Source: Flavobacteriaceae bacterium (GTDB lineage: Bacteria > Bacteroidota > Bacteroidia > Flavobacteriales > Flavobacteriaceae). From it: 21,184 nt of DNA. Positions within the stretch are counted from its first letter, which is position 1. The number at the start of each line of letters is the position of its first letter. The notes under the pieces were generated by a model that saw nothing but the letters and a program-made list of their open reading frames with translations, was not told the origin of the DNA and did not search any database. Positions 1 through 7,687 of this stretch are shown in pieces. The stretch spans positions 1 through 21,184 of the forward strand of contig JABDMQ010000119.1 in assembly GCA_013001365.1 (NCBI GenBank). Reading direction: 5' to 3'. The position numbers and the translations under genes were made by a program.

Positions 1-2
1 AT

Positions 3-878
3 CTAAAGGGAACCTATACCCGTCAAGGAAAGGGTTCTGGAACTATAGGAGATGCGATAGAACAAATCCCTGCGAATAGGAACCTTGATGAAATTTATTG
101 TGCTATTGATAAATTGGAGGAAGCTCAGGTTAACGAGTTCGTCAGGTTGTCTAGTCTATATGATATTGACCTTAAATTCATAACCCAAACAGATAATTAT
201 CGTGCTAAAAGATTGGAAACACAATATTATGACTATTTGCCTGTACTTTCTATCAAAAAGGCATCTTTAAATAACTCTGCGAACAAATTCATAAAAAGGA
301 TATTTGACATAGTATTTTCCTTATTGATTATTACACTGATTCTATCCTGGCTCTTACCGCTATTAGGAATATTAATAAAGTTGGAGTCTAAAGGGCCTAT
401 TTTTTTTAAGCACAAGAGAAATGGAATAGATTACAAAAAATTCACGTGTTATAAATTTCGATCATTAAGAGAGAGTCATTCTGAAGAAGTACAGCATGTG
501 ATGGAAGATGATAAAAGAGTTACTTCGATAGGTAGGTTTATTAGAAAGACAAGTATAGATGAGTTGCCTCAATTCTTCAATGTTTTATTAGGCCAAATGT
601 CTGTTGTTGGACCGAGACCTCATATGCTTTCATATACTGATGCATATTCTAAGAAAATAGATAAATATCGTTTTGCCTTTAGGCATAGTGTAAAGCCAGG
701 AATAACCGGACTCGCACAGATTAAAGGTTACAGAGGCGAAATAAGAAGTGATGAGGATATTATTAATAGAATAAAGTATGACATTTTCTACATCGAAAAC
801 TGGTCGTTACTACTTGATTTGAAAATCATATTACAAACGTTCTTCAATGCTCTTAAAGGCGAGGAAAAAGCTTATTGA
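3..878 (+). CDS. Polyprenyl-phosphate sugar phosphotransferase, 5' end cut off by the window
   Basis: The frame is open from the first bases, so the true start lies outside the window; a TTG at 114 is only an internal codon. The enzyme starts a surface polysaccharide by moving a sugar-1-phosphate from a nucleotide sugar onto undecaprenyl phosphate at the inner membrane. The first ~75 visible residues look like the end of the nucleotide-binding-like N-terminal domain of WcaJ-type proteins (LDEIYCAIDKLEEAQ). A hydrophobic helix follows (around FDIVFSLLIITLIL), then the bacterial sugar transferase domain with SKGPIFFKHKRNG, CYKFRSL, IDELPQFFNVLLGQMSVVGP and VKPGITGLAQIKGYRGEI, ending in the usual YIENWSLLLDLKIILQT. 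The family (PF02397) is clear; the sugar is not. The stop lies 7 bases from the stop of the convergent glycosyltransferase gene, leaving no room for a terminator between them. Confidence 0.9.
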   Translation, partial: LKGTYTRQGKGSGTIGDAIEQIPANRNLDEIYCAIDKLEEAQVNEFVRLSSLYDIDLKFITQTDNYRAKRLETQYYDYLPVLSIKKASLNNSANKFIKRIFDIVFSLLIITLILSWLLPLLGILIKLESKGPIFFKHKRNGIDYKKFTCYKFRSLRESHSEEVQHVMEDDKRVTSIGRFIRKTSIDELPQFFNVLLGQMSVVGPRPHMLSYTDAYSKKIDKYRFAFRHSVKPGITGLAQIKGYRGEIRSDEDIINRIKYDIFYIENWSLLLDLKIILQTFFNALKGEEKAY

Positions 879-885
879 TTAACTT

Positions 886-2046
886 TTATAAATGATGTGT
901 CAGTTCGTTCAATTGACTTAAGAAATCAAACTCCTTTTCAGCGACTTCTTTAATTCTTGACCTGAGTTCTTCAGTTAAATCGGCAATATCTATTTTTTTC
1001 AACACTTCATTCAAGGCATCATAATTCCTGTTTTCGGCAACCCATCCAAGCTGATGATCATTAACAATGTCTTCCCCTTCACCACCACCAAAATAAAGAA
1101 TCGGCAACCCTAATCTGGAGTATTCAAATATCTTGGACGGCACTGACCCATAGATACGCTTCATCAAAGGGATAATTGTTAGGTCATATTTCAATAATTC
1201 CTTATGAAGGTTTTCACGCTTTAACTCACCGTGATAGAAGATCGGTAAATCCGGATTCTTATTAATGAAGTCAACAATCTTATATGTTTCAGCTCCTGAT
1301 CCATATAGATGTAATTCGGCATTGGTATAATCAAGTTTATTACAAAGTGCATATATGCCTTGAGCCACACCCAAAAGTCCTGCATAAACTATCCTAAGCT
1401 TATTAGTTGGTGTGCCTTCATTTATAATTTCTGGCATCACGAATTGAGGAAAGTTACGATAAAGAAAAGTTTTTTTATCTGGAACGATCTTTAAAACATG
1501 GTTTAAGATTTCATTGCTTTGCCCTAGCACTAAAGTCGCTTTTCTATAATTAAAGCGCTCTAACCATTCCAAAAACTTATAACTAATGTTTTTCTTAAAA
1601 GCTCCTAATTCCAATCCTGCACTAGGCCATAGATCAGAGACATTTAAAATTAATTGCCTGTCACTTCGCAAGAAAAACATACAAGTAAATGCAACTAAAA
1701 GCGGTGGTGATTGAACAATAACTGTTTTTGGGATCTTATGAGTTGCAATAAACCAAATTAAACTAACTGAATAAGAAATCATGGCTAAAAGCCTTTTGAA
1801 CTTGTTCGTGGAATTACTGGCATAGATCCACAATCGATGGATTTTCACATCATTTTCAAAGGAAGTCTTCTTGATTTTCCCTTTGTATTCCTTGAATATT
1901 TTTCCGGTAGGGTAATTTGGTAATGGAGTGATGACTGAAACGTAGAAATCTCGATCTCGTAACCCTTCGGCAAGATGAAATATTCTATTAGAGGCTGCTC
2001 CTATTTCCGGAGGATAGTAGCTGGTAATTATTAATACCTCTTTCAT
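886..2046 (-). CDS. Family 4 glycosyltransferase, WbuB-like
   Basis: 386 residues, a complete GT4 (GT-B fold) glycosyltransferase that should transfer a sugar from a nucleotide donor to a growing lipid-linked polysaccharide on the cytoplasmic face of the membrane. The N-terminal domain opens with the beta strand and loop VLIITSYYPPEIGAASNR (residues 4-21). Hydrophobic stretches at about 86-102 and 108-125 suggest membrane association, as in WbuB-type enzymes. NVSDLWPSAGLELGAF (135-150) is typical of that subgroup. The C-terminal nucleotide-binding domain has YAGLLGVAQG (221-230) and the conserved VPSKIFEYSRLGLPIL (302-317) with its glutamate. It is the last gene of a three-gene minus-strand operon and overlaps the wecB stop by one base (TAATG), which suggests translational coupling. 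Donor and acceptor cannot be read from sequence; the epimerase next door suggests ManNAc or a derivative occurs in the glycan. Confidence 0.88.
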   Translation of the reverse strand: MKEVLIITSYYPPEIGAASNRIFHLAEGLRDRDFYVSVITPLPNYPTGKIFKEYKGKIKKTSFENDVKIHRLWIYASNSTNKFKRLLAMISYSVSLIWFIATHKIPKTVIVQSPPLLVAFTCMFFLRSDRQLILNVSDLWPSAGLELGAFKKNISYKFLEWLERFNYRKATLVLGQSNEILNHVLKIVPDKKTFLYRNFPQFVMPEIINEGTPTNKLRIVYAGLLGVAQGIYALCNKLDYTNAELHLYGSGAETYKIVDFINKNPDLPIFYHGELKRENLHKELLKYDLTIIPLMKRIYGSVPSKIFEYSRLGLPILYFGGGEGEDIVNDHQLGWVAENRNYDALNEVLKKIDIADLTEELRSRIKEVAEKEFDFLSQLNELTHHL

Positions 2047-3140
2047 TAAAGATTATAAATTCCAATGATATAATTTGCAATTCTGTCAGCAGCTTTCCCA
2101 TCCCAAAGTTCGGGGATTCTTGTACTTGGCCAATTCCCTGATAACAATTTACTGAAGGCCATTTCCATTTTTTCAGGATCATTACCTACCAACATATTTG
2201 TTCCCTGGATACATGTTTCAGGCCTTTCAGTGCTATCCCTTAACGTAATACAAGGAACATTCATAACTGTGGTTTCCTCAGTAATTCCACCAGAATCAGT
2301 TAGGACGGTAAATGCGTTTTCAACGAGATAATTGAATGCTAGATAACCCATCGGGTCCACATAATGAAGGTTTTCAAAATTGAGGTCAAGCCCTTCTAGT
2401 ACCTTTTTGGTTCTCGGATGTACAGGGAAAACAATTGGATAATCCTTCCCAAGAGTTGTAATTTGTTTAAGCAGTGACCTTAATCTTTGTTCCCCATCTA
2501 CATTACTAGGCCTATGAAGTGTCATTACCATATATTTCTTTTTGGTCAGACTGAGGTCCTCCCAAAAATCAGGCTTCTCGAATCTAGGTCGATTCTTCAA
2601 TAATGTGTCGATCATGACATTGCCCGAAAAAAAAATATTTTCCTGATCAACACCTAATTTTATTAGATTATCATTTGCATAAGATGAGGTCGTAAAAAAG
2701 TAATCGGTCAAGCTATCGGTCACTATCCTATTTATTTCTTCAGGCATTCTCATATCACCCGAACGTATTCCAGCCTCTACATGAGCCACTTTTACACCCT
2801 CTTTTTTTGCGACTATGGTACAGGCCATTGTTGAAGTAACATCCCCAACAACGAGCACTAGATCACATGGATTGGTCCTCAGTTCTTTTTCAAAGGCAAT
2901 CATTATTGCAGCAGTTTGTTCTGCTTGTGTACCACTTTTCACATTCAAATTTATATCTGGGAAAGGGATATTCAATTCTTGAAAGAAGGTGTCACTTAAG
3001 TTTTTATCGTAATGCTGCCCCGTATGTACCAACCTGAAATCAATATCATGCCCAGCTTCTTTCTTATTTGAAATTGCTTCCATTATGGGTGCGATTTTCA
3101 TGAAGTTGGGACGAGCACCAGCAACAATTGTTATGTTCAT
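2046..3140 (-). CDS. wecB: UDP-N-acetylglucosamine 2-epimerase (non-hydrolysing)
   Basis: 364 residues, the usual length of the family. It interconverts UDP-GlcNAc and UDP-ManNAc in the cytoplasm, supplying ManNAc or its derivatives for polysaccharide. Visible family motifs are GARPNFMKIAP (8-18), HTGQHYD (39-45), VVGDVTST (97-104), HVEAGIRSGD (120-129), MPEEINR (132-138), TLHRPSNVD (207-215), PVHPRT (239-244) and DSGGITEET (282-290). The acidic and histidine residues expected at the active site are present: D100, E122, the E134/E135 pair and H209, matching by motif the known catalytic positions of the E. coli enzyme. The ATG overlaps the end of the upstream CapK-like gene by four bases (ATGA), and the TAA overlaps the next start by one, so all three genes form one tightly coupled operon. 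No dehydrogenase for ManNAcA is visible; it could lie outside the window. Confidence 0.95.
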   Translation of the reverse strand: MNITIVAGARPNFMKIAPIMEAISNKKEAGHDIDFRLVHTGQHYDKNLSDTFFQELNIPFPDINLNVKSGTQAEQTAAIMIAFEKELRTNPCDLVLVVGDVTSTMACTIVAKKEGVKVAHVEAGIRSGDMRMPEEINRIVTDSLTDYFFTTSSYANDNLIKLGVDQENIFFSGNVMIDTLLKNRPRFEKPDFWEDLSLTKKKYMVMTLHRPSNVDGEQRLRSLLKQITTLGKDYPIVFPVHPRTKKVLEGLDLNFENLHYVDPMGYLAFNYLVENAFTVLTDSGGITEETTVMNVPCITLRDSTERPETCIQGTNMLVGNDPEKMEMAFSKLLSGNWPSTRIPELWDGKAADRIANYIIGIYNL

Positions 3141-4453
3141 GGATTATTGATTAGAGATGAAAACTGCTTTAATTTACCACTTTTACTTCTGTCAAGTCTT
3201 TCTTGACGCTCAAAGGTAATATCTAAACCACTTTCAAGATATGTTTCCATTTCTTTTTTTATGGTTTCCTTCTTTTCTTCGGAAAGTGATTCTACTCCAA
3301 CATAGATAACCTTGAAATGAGAGGTGGTATGTTGTTCGATAATGAACTCATTTACCTTGCCATCATTTTCAATGATGCTTTTGGTAATATAATAGAAAGT
3401 CAGACCTGCGGCTTTTTTCCCACTTGGCAGAATGGCAATATCATTTGTTCGCCCTATGAGCTTTTCTAATATGGGCTTTTCAATTGTACTTTCTTTAGAA
3501 AGTATTCCAATATCGCCAATATCATATCTAATAAAAGGATGTGCTTTGTTATATAGGGATGTTATTATTACTCTACCTTCTGTACCATTTGGGACGACCT
3601 GATCATTCTCGTCCAGGATCTCTACGAACAAGGTTTCCGAATTCACCTGCCATTTGTCTTCAAGATTTTGGAAAGCGATCAGGTCGAGTTCCGAAGCTCC
3701 ATATTCGTTTATTACAGGAACACCAAATTGAGATTCAAGAAGTATCTTATCGTCTGGAAATAGCATTTCTGAGGTCACAACACAAGCTTTAAGAGTAGGA
3801 CAGGCGTTTTTCAAGATTATGTTTTCCCTGAGCAAGAATTTCGCATATTGAACAATGGAACTCGTATATCCATTGATATATTCAAATTCCTTGGATTTAA
3901 AATCGTCTAACAGTTTTGTAAAAGCATGATCACTCAAATCAAATACCGAAAACCGATGTCGCTTGCTAAGTAAATCCTTAAATCGTTCTTTATAATAGCC
4001 TTTTTTGTCCAGTGGGATGCCGTAGAATCGTGCTTGTCGAGAAGTGTTAAAGTCAATCCCAAACCAGCCGAACCTGTCTTGGATAACCGCCCAAGTCATA
4101 GCATGACAATACTTGTCTTTTGCAAAAATGAAAGGGTCTCCAGAAGAGCCAGAGGTTTTGTTGACATAGGTGTTCTTGGGAGTAAAGCCATCAGAAAGGC
4201 GATGATCCAAGGGTTTTTGCAAATGTCTTTTGGTCATCACTGGCACAGAGTTCCAATCAGTTAGGTCACCTTGTTTGACAAAGGATCTGTAAAATGTATT
4301 GTTCTCGTGATGATAGGTGAGAATTTTACTTCTCACCTGATTTAAATAAACTTCAAATTCAGACGGATTTTTACTTTGGATCTCTCCAAGAGTACGCTTA
4401 GCTTCTCCAATAGGATAACCATTGAGTCGTAAACTAAGATTAAATAAATTCAA
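3137..4453 (-). CDS. CapK/PaaK-like adenylate-forming enzyme of a polysaccharide locus
   Basis: 438 residues related to phenylacetate-CoA ligase and to the CapK proteins of capsule clusters. Such enzymes activate a carboxylic acid as an acyl-adenylate and pass it to a thiol or amine. Motifs in order are TSGSSGDPF (100-108, phosphate-binding loop), EYGASE (250-255), RYDIGD (309-314), GRTND (334-338) and a C-terminal SKSGK (423-427) whose lysine corresponds to the usual adenylation lysine, so it looks active. Its place in an operon with wecB and a glycosyltransferase argues for acylation or amidation of a glycan sugar rather than phenylacetate breakdown; that is inference, since no other paa gene is nearby. 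The start appears to be TTG: an in-frame stop lies five codons upstream (4466-4468) and there is no in-frame ATG near the N-terminus, whose residues NLFNLSLRLNG look like a true beginning. Confidence 0.82.
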   Translation of the reverse strand: MNLFNLSLRLNGYPIGEAKRTLGEIQSKNPSEFEVYLNQVRSKILTYHHENNTFYRSFVKQGDLTDWNSVPVMTKRHLQKPLDHRLSDGFTPKNTYVNKTSGSSGDPFIFAKDKYCHAMTWAVIQDRFGWFGIDFNTSRQARFYGIPLDKKGYYKERFKDLLSKRHRFSVFDLSDHAFTKLLDDFKSKEFEYINGYTSSIVQYAKFLLRENIILKNACPTLKACVVTSEMLFPDDKILLESQFGVPVINEYGASELDLIAFQNLEDKWQVNSETLFVEILDENDQVVPNGTEGRVIITSLYNKAHPFIRYDIGDIGILSKESTIEKPILEKLIGRTNDIAILPSGKKAAGLTFYYITKSIIENDGKVNEFIIEQHTTSHFKVIYVGVESLSEEKKETIKKEMETYLESGLDITFERQERLDRSKSGKLKQFSSLINNP

Positions 4454-4512
4454 AAGAGAACTGCTTCAGCTATGTTTGTGTAAATTAATTATTTTTTAAG
4501 GTTAAAAGCAAT

Positions 4513-4520
4513 TATTTTTG
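4513..4520 (+). promoter_or_regulatory. Candidate -7 box upstream of purD
   Basis: TATTTTTG matches the Bacteroidota -7 consensus TAnnTTTG at every fixed position and ends 21 bases before the purD ATG, a typical distance. I find no TTG at the expected 17-23 base spacing upstream, so this is a half-site only. Confidence 0.4.
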
Positions 4521-4541
4521 CCATTTAAACCGAACCCTCAC

Positions 4542-5813
4542 ATGAATATTCTAGTCTTAGGATCTGGCGGAAGAGAGCATACATTCGCATGGAAATTAGC
4601 TCAAAGTGATAAATGCAAGAATCTTTATGTTGCTCCTGGCAATTCTGGAACTGCTGAAATAGCTAAGAACCTGGATGTTAGTGTAAATGATTTTGAGGCC
4701 ATAAAGAAGGCGGTCCTAAATAATGACATTTCTTTGGTAGTCGTTGGTCCAGAGGACCCTTTGGTTAATGGCATACATGATTTTTTTCTTAGAGACGAAA
4801 GGCTTAAGAATGTAAATGTAATAGGCCCACAAAAAGCTGCAGCGCAACTCGAAGGTAGCAAAGAAGTCGCAAAGGAATTCTTATATAGGCATAATATACC
4901 AACGGCCGCATATCAAAGTTTTACAAAAGACAACTTGGAAGAAGGGTTTACTTTCTTGGAAACCTTGAAACCACCTTATGTTCTTAAAGCAGATGGTTTG
5001 GCTGCAGGGAAAGGCGTCTTGATTCTTGAAGATCTTGATCAAGCCAAAGATGAATTGAGAAATATGTTGGTAGATTCAAAATTTGGCGCAGCAAGTGAGA
5101 AGGTGGTCATTGAAGAATTCTTGGACGGGATAGAATTGAGTTGTTTTGTATTAACAGATGGCAAGAACTATAAAGTATTACCAACAGCAAAGGACTATAA
5201 ACGTATTGGAGAAGGCGATACAGGATTGAATACAGGAGGAATGGGGGCTATTTCCCCTGTTCCTTTTGCCAATGAAGAATTTTTGCAAAAGGTAGAAAAC
5301 AGGATTGTCAAGCCAACCATTGATGGCTTGCGAAAAGATATCCTGCCATACAAAGGATTTGTTTTCATAGGATTGATTAAAGTCGGCGAGGATCCTTTTG
5401 TTATTGAGTACAATGTAAGAATGGGTGATCCAGAGACAGAAGTGGTTTTGCCTAGAATCCAGAACGACCTCGTGGACATATTCCAGGCTATGGGAGAGAA
5501 AAATCTCAATGAAGTCGATTTACAAATTAAATCGGACACTGCTACAACAATAATGCTTGTTTCAGGAGGCTATCCAGAATCTTATGAAAAAGGAAAGGTG
5601 ATTACAGGTCTGGAAGACATCAATGATTCTATTCCATTTCATGCTGGGGCCAAAATCGAGAATGATAAGATTGTTACATCGGGAGGACGCGTTATGGCAA
5701 TAACATCATTCGGAGAGACCTATCAAGAGGCCTTGAATAAGTCCTATCAAAACATTGAAAAACTTCATTTTGATAAGATGTATTATCGTAAGGATATTGG
5801 CTTTGACCTATAG
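4542..5813 (+). CDS. purD: Phosphoribosylamine--glycine ligase (GAR synthetase)
   Basis: 423 residues, the normal monofunctional size. It catalyses the second step of purine synthesis: phosphoribosylamine plus glycine plus ATP to GAR, in the cytoplasm. The N-terminal domain begins ILVLGSGGREH (3-13). The ATP-grasp domain shows KADGLAAGKGV (149-159), NTGGMGA (230-236) and the metal-binding EYNVRMGDPETE (289-300). I chose the ATG at 4542; the frame stays open to a TTG at 4518, but that TTG is part of the likely -7 promoter box, and the protein family begins at MNILVLG. It stands alone, not in a pur operon, as is common in Flavobacteria. The gene ends in CTATAG, which it shares with the stop of the convergent small gene; there is no terminator between them. 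Confidence 0.96.
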   Translation: MNILVLGSGGREHTFAWKLAQSDKCKNLYVAPGNSGTAEIAKNLDVSVNDFEAIKKAVLNNDISLVVVGPEDPLVNGIHDFFLRDERLKNVNVIGPQKAAAQLEGSKEVAKEFLYRHNIPTAAYQSFTKDNLEEGFTFLETLKPPYVLKADGLAAGKGVLILEDLDQAKDELRNMLVDSKFGAASEKVVIEEFLDGIELSCFVLTDGKNYKVLPTAKDYKRIGEGDTGLNTGGMGAISPVPFANEEFLQKVENRIVKPTIDGLRKDILPYKGFVFIGLIKVGEDPFVIEYNVRMGDPETEVVLPRIQNDLVDIFQAMGEKNLNEVDLQIKSDTATTIMLVSGGYPESYEKGKVITGLEDINDSIPFHAGAKIENDKIVTSGGRVMAITSFGETYQEALNKSYQNIEKLHFDKMYYRKDIGFDL

Positions 5814-6035
5814 ATATGAGTGAGAGGTAATGCTCTTGTCTTCTTCTCCGCTCTTGTCAAACTTTCTTAATTCAAGCATCCAGTAGATAAAGGCTACAAA
5901 CCCTATAAGCATCAATACCCAAGAAACTATGTTTGAGAGGAACCAACTGTCGTATGCGATTTCTCTAAGAGCATCAAAAGGAAGGAAAAGAAAGTCAACA
6001 AATAAATCTTGTATAGCGTAGAAAAAGTCTTTCAT
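5808..6035 (-). CDS. Small one-helix membrane protein, DUF6341-like
   Basis: 75 residues. The first ~30 residues are aromatic and amphipathic (DFFYAIQDLFVDFLFLPFD), followed by one clear membrane helix (about 33-53, SNIVSWVLMLIGFVAFIYWM) and a charged, probably cytoplasmic tail (LRKFDKSGEEDKS). I recognise it as a short flavobacterial family, I believe DUF6341. Relatives are sometimes labelled 'uracil phosphoribosyltransferase', which this sequence cannot be: it is far too short and lacks the PRPP-binding motif. A well-formed promoter lies directly upstream on the minus strand. It converges with purD, sharing six bases, and diverges from the DUF6427-like gene 40 bases away, a pairing I recall from other Flavobacteria. 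Function is unknown; I would not guess beyond an inner-membrane accessory protein. Confidence 0.78.
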   Translation of the reverse strand: MKDFFYAIQDLFVDFLFLPFDALREIAYDSWFLSNIVSWVLMLIGFVAFIYWMLELRKFDKSGEEDKSITSHSYL

Positions 6036-6055
6036 TACATAGTATATTTACCATG

Positions 6056-6085
6056 CAAATATACAAAAGGAATAAATGATTGCAA
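6056..6085 (-). promoter_or_regulatory. Bacteroidota promoter for the DUF6341-like gene
   Basis: Read on the minus strand this is TTG (6085-6083), 19 bases, then TATATTTG (6063-6056), a full match to TTG-N17-23-TAnnTTTG. The gene's ATG lies 20 bases downstream. The -33 element overlaps the first codons of the divergent DUF6427-like gene, so the two genes share regulatory and coding bases. Confidence 0.6.
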
Positions 6086-6999
6086 GGATTTTCGATAAAT
6101 CAAAACCCATTAATTTTGTCATTGTCTTTTCGATTACATTGCTTGGTTTCATATCATTGCAATACAAGATTTTCCAAGGCAATTTTAACTTAGGGTATAT
6201 CATTCAACAGCTTACGACGTTCCTGCTTTGCTTGTTCACAATGTCCTTGTTAAATTTTATTGTAAGTAAAAACAACTTAACAAAAGCAAGTAGCTATAAG
6301 ATATTGCTCTTTAGCCTTTTCTTCGCTATTATTCCCTTGACCATGGATAATTCAGCAATATTGATTTCCAATATTTTTGTGTTATTGGCCTTGAGGAGGA
6401 TTATTAGCTTGCGTTCTTTATTGAAGGTCAAGAAAAAGCTATTAGATGCATCTGTATTAATTGCAATTGCCTCTCTTTTTCACTTTTGGAGCATATTGTT
6501 CATTTTGCTGGTTCTTGCAGGACTTTTGTTTTATTCACAGAATAACTTAAAGAATTGGATAATTCCGTTTATTGGGCTACTTACATCGGCCTTGATATAT
6601 GTTGCCTATCATATTCTAAGATTTAACGAGTATGGCGACCCTTCGAATTTTGTTGACCCATTGAGCTTCGATTACGAGAATTACAACTCACTTAAAATGA
6701 TCATTGGCATAACGGTACTTATCTCTTTCGGGATCTGGGCATCTCTATTCTATATAAAAAGCATAAATCAAAAACTTAAAACGTTTCGCCCTTCCTTTAT
6801 AATAATCATGATCATGGCAATTATTGCGGTTATTGTTGCCATGATATCTCCAAATAAGAATGGGAGTGAATTATTGTTCTTATTCGCCCCACTTGCTATT
6901 ATCATTACAAATTATATCGAGGTCATTGAAGAAAAATGGTTCAAGGAAATTTTCATTTCTATTCTCATTCTCATTCCTATTTCATTTCAGTTTTTTTAA
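6076..6999 (+). CDS. Polytopic membrane protein, DUF6427-like
   Basis: 307 residues, strongly hydrophobic, with roughly nine to ten membrane segments, for example around INFVIVFSITLLGFISL, IIQQLTTFLLCLFTMSLL, SVLIAIASLFHFWSILFILL, FIGLLTSALIYVAYHIL and SFIIIMIMAIIAVIVAMI. The segment LLFSLFFAIIPLTMDNSAI followed by an arginine-rich loop (LALRRIISLRSL) looks conserved. I take it for the flavobacterial DUF6427 family; relatives have carried the misleading label 'beta-carotene monooxygenase', for which I see no supporting motif. The overall look (many helices, an aspartate in an extracytoplasmic-like loop near DN) is vaguely like GT-C glycosyltransferases or polymerases, but I cannot support that. 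It is divergent from the small DUF6341-like gene, with 40 bases between start codons. No clear promoter of its own was found. Confidence 0.75.
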   Translation: MIARIFDKSKPINFVIVFSITLLGFISLQYKIFQGNFNLGYIIQQLTTFLLCLFTMSLLNFIVSKNNLTKASSYKILLFSLFFAIIPLTMDNSAILISNIFVLLALRRIISLRSLLKVKKKLLDASVLIAIASLFHFWSILFILLVLAGLLFYSQNNLKNWIIPFIGLLTSALIYVAYHILRFNEYGDPSNFVDPLSFDYENYNSLKMIIGITVLISFGIWASLFYIKSINQKLKTFRPSFIIIMIMAIIAVIVAMISPNKNGSELLFLFAPLAIIITNYIEVIEEKWFKEIFISILILIPISFQFF

Positions 7000-7004
7000 A
7001 TGAA

Positions 7005-7036
7005 TTGCTATCTGCCCGTAAATCATCGTATCTTTG
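7005..7036 (+). promoter_or_regulatory. Bacteroidota promoter for the DUF4254-like gene
   Basis: TTG at 7005-7007, a 21-base spacer, and TATCTTTG at 7029-7036 match the consensus fully. The ATG at 7058 is 21 bases further on. This argues that DUF4254-GT9 is its own transcription unit and not only read through from the DUF6427-like gene, which stops at 6999. Confidence 0.65.
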
Positions 7037-7057
7037 CAAAACTTAAAATTTATACGA

Positions 7058-7666
7058 ATGTTCACGGATAAAGCAAATAATATATTCAATAAGGCTATAG
7101 ACACTTACCATGTCATTAATGAGGTCGATCAACCATTCAAAAACATCTATGATAAAGATTCTCATTTAATAGAGCATCTTTTATTCAGAAAGTGTTGGAT
7201 CGATACTGTACAGTGGCATTATGAAGATATAATCAGGGACCCGAATATCGACCCAGTTGGAGCCTTGAAGTTAAAACGACAAATAGATTCCTCGAATCAA
7301 GACAGGACTGATATGGTCGAGTACATTGACAGTTATTTCTTGGATGAGTACAAGGATGTCATTCCAGAAAAAGATGCTACTATCAATACAGAGAGCCCAG
7401 CATGGGGAATTGACCGGTTGTCCATACTTGCGTTAAAAATTTACCATATGGATGAAGAGGCATCACGATCAGATGCTTCAGAAAGTCATAGGCTTGCTTG
7501 TAAAGCCAAGCTAGATGTATTACTTGATCAGAGGAGAGACCTTTCTACTGCCATTGATACTTTACTAAATGATATCAAGAACGGCAAAAAGTACATGAAG
7601 GTTTATAAGCAAATGAAGATGTATAATGATGATGAACTCAACCCTGTACTAAGATCTCAGAAATAG
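7058..7666 (+). CDS. DUF4254 family protein
   Basis: 202 residues from the ATG at 7058. An upstream in-frame TTG at 7034 lies inside the -7 promoter box and would precede the transcript, so it is rejected. The protein is soluble, acidic and almost all helical, with no signal peptide or membrane segment. Recognisable stretches include DSHLIEHLLFRKCWIDTVQW, HYEDIIRDP and the C-terminal DQRRDLSTAIDTLLNDI. I recognise it as DUF4254, whose biochemical role is unknown to me. It stands 21 bases ahead of a family 9 glycosyltransferase gene and is very likely co-transcribed with it, a pairing I recall from other Bacteroidota; a role in lipopolysaccharide or glycan assembly is therefore an inference from context only. 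Confidence 0.82.
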   Translation: MFTDKANNIFNKAIDTYHVINEVDQPFKNIYDKDSHLIEHLLFRKCWIDTVQWHYEDIIRDPNIDPVGALKLKRQIDSSNQDRTDMVEYIDSYFLDEYKDVIPEKDATINTESPAWGIDRLSILALKIYHMDEEASRSDASESHRLACKAKLDVLLDQRRDLSTAIDTLLNDIKNGKKYMKVYKQMKMYNDDELNPVLRSQK

Positions 7667-7687
7667 CACGTCTTATTTTTGATCAAC

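Noticed and set aside
4034..4264. Plus-strand frame inside the CapK-like gene
   Set aside because: Shadow of a well-supported minus-strand gene with clear motifs.
5808..6035. Uracil phosphoribosyltransferase label for the 75-residue gene
   Set aside because: The protein is a one-helix membrane protein with no PRPP-binding motif and a third of the needed length.
7674..7681. TATTTTTG just before the GT9 gene as a second promoter
   Set aside because: Perfect -7 match, but no TTG at the right spacing, and transcription would start almost at the ATG. In A/T-rich DNA such octamers arise by chance, so I left it out of the feature list.
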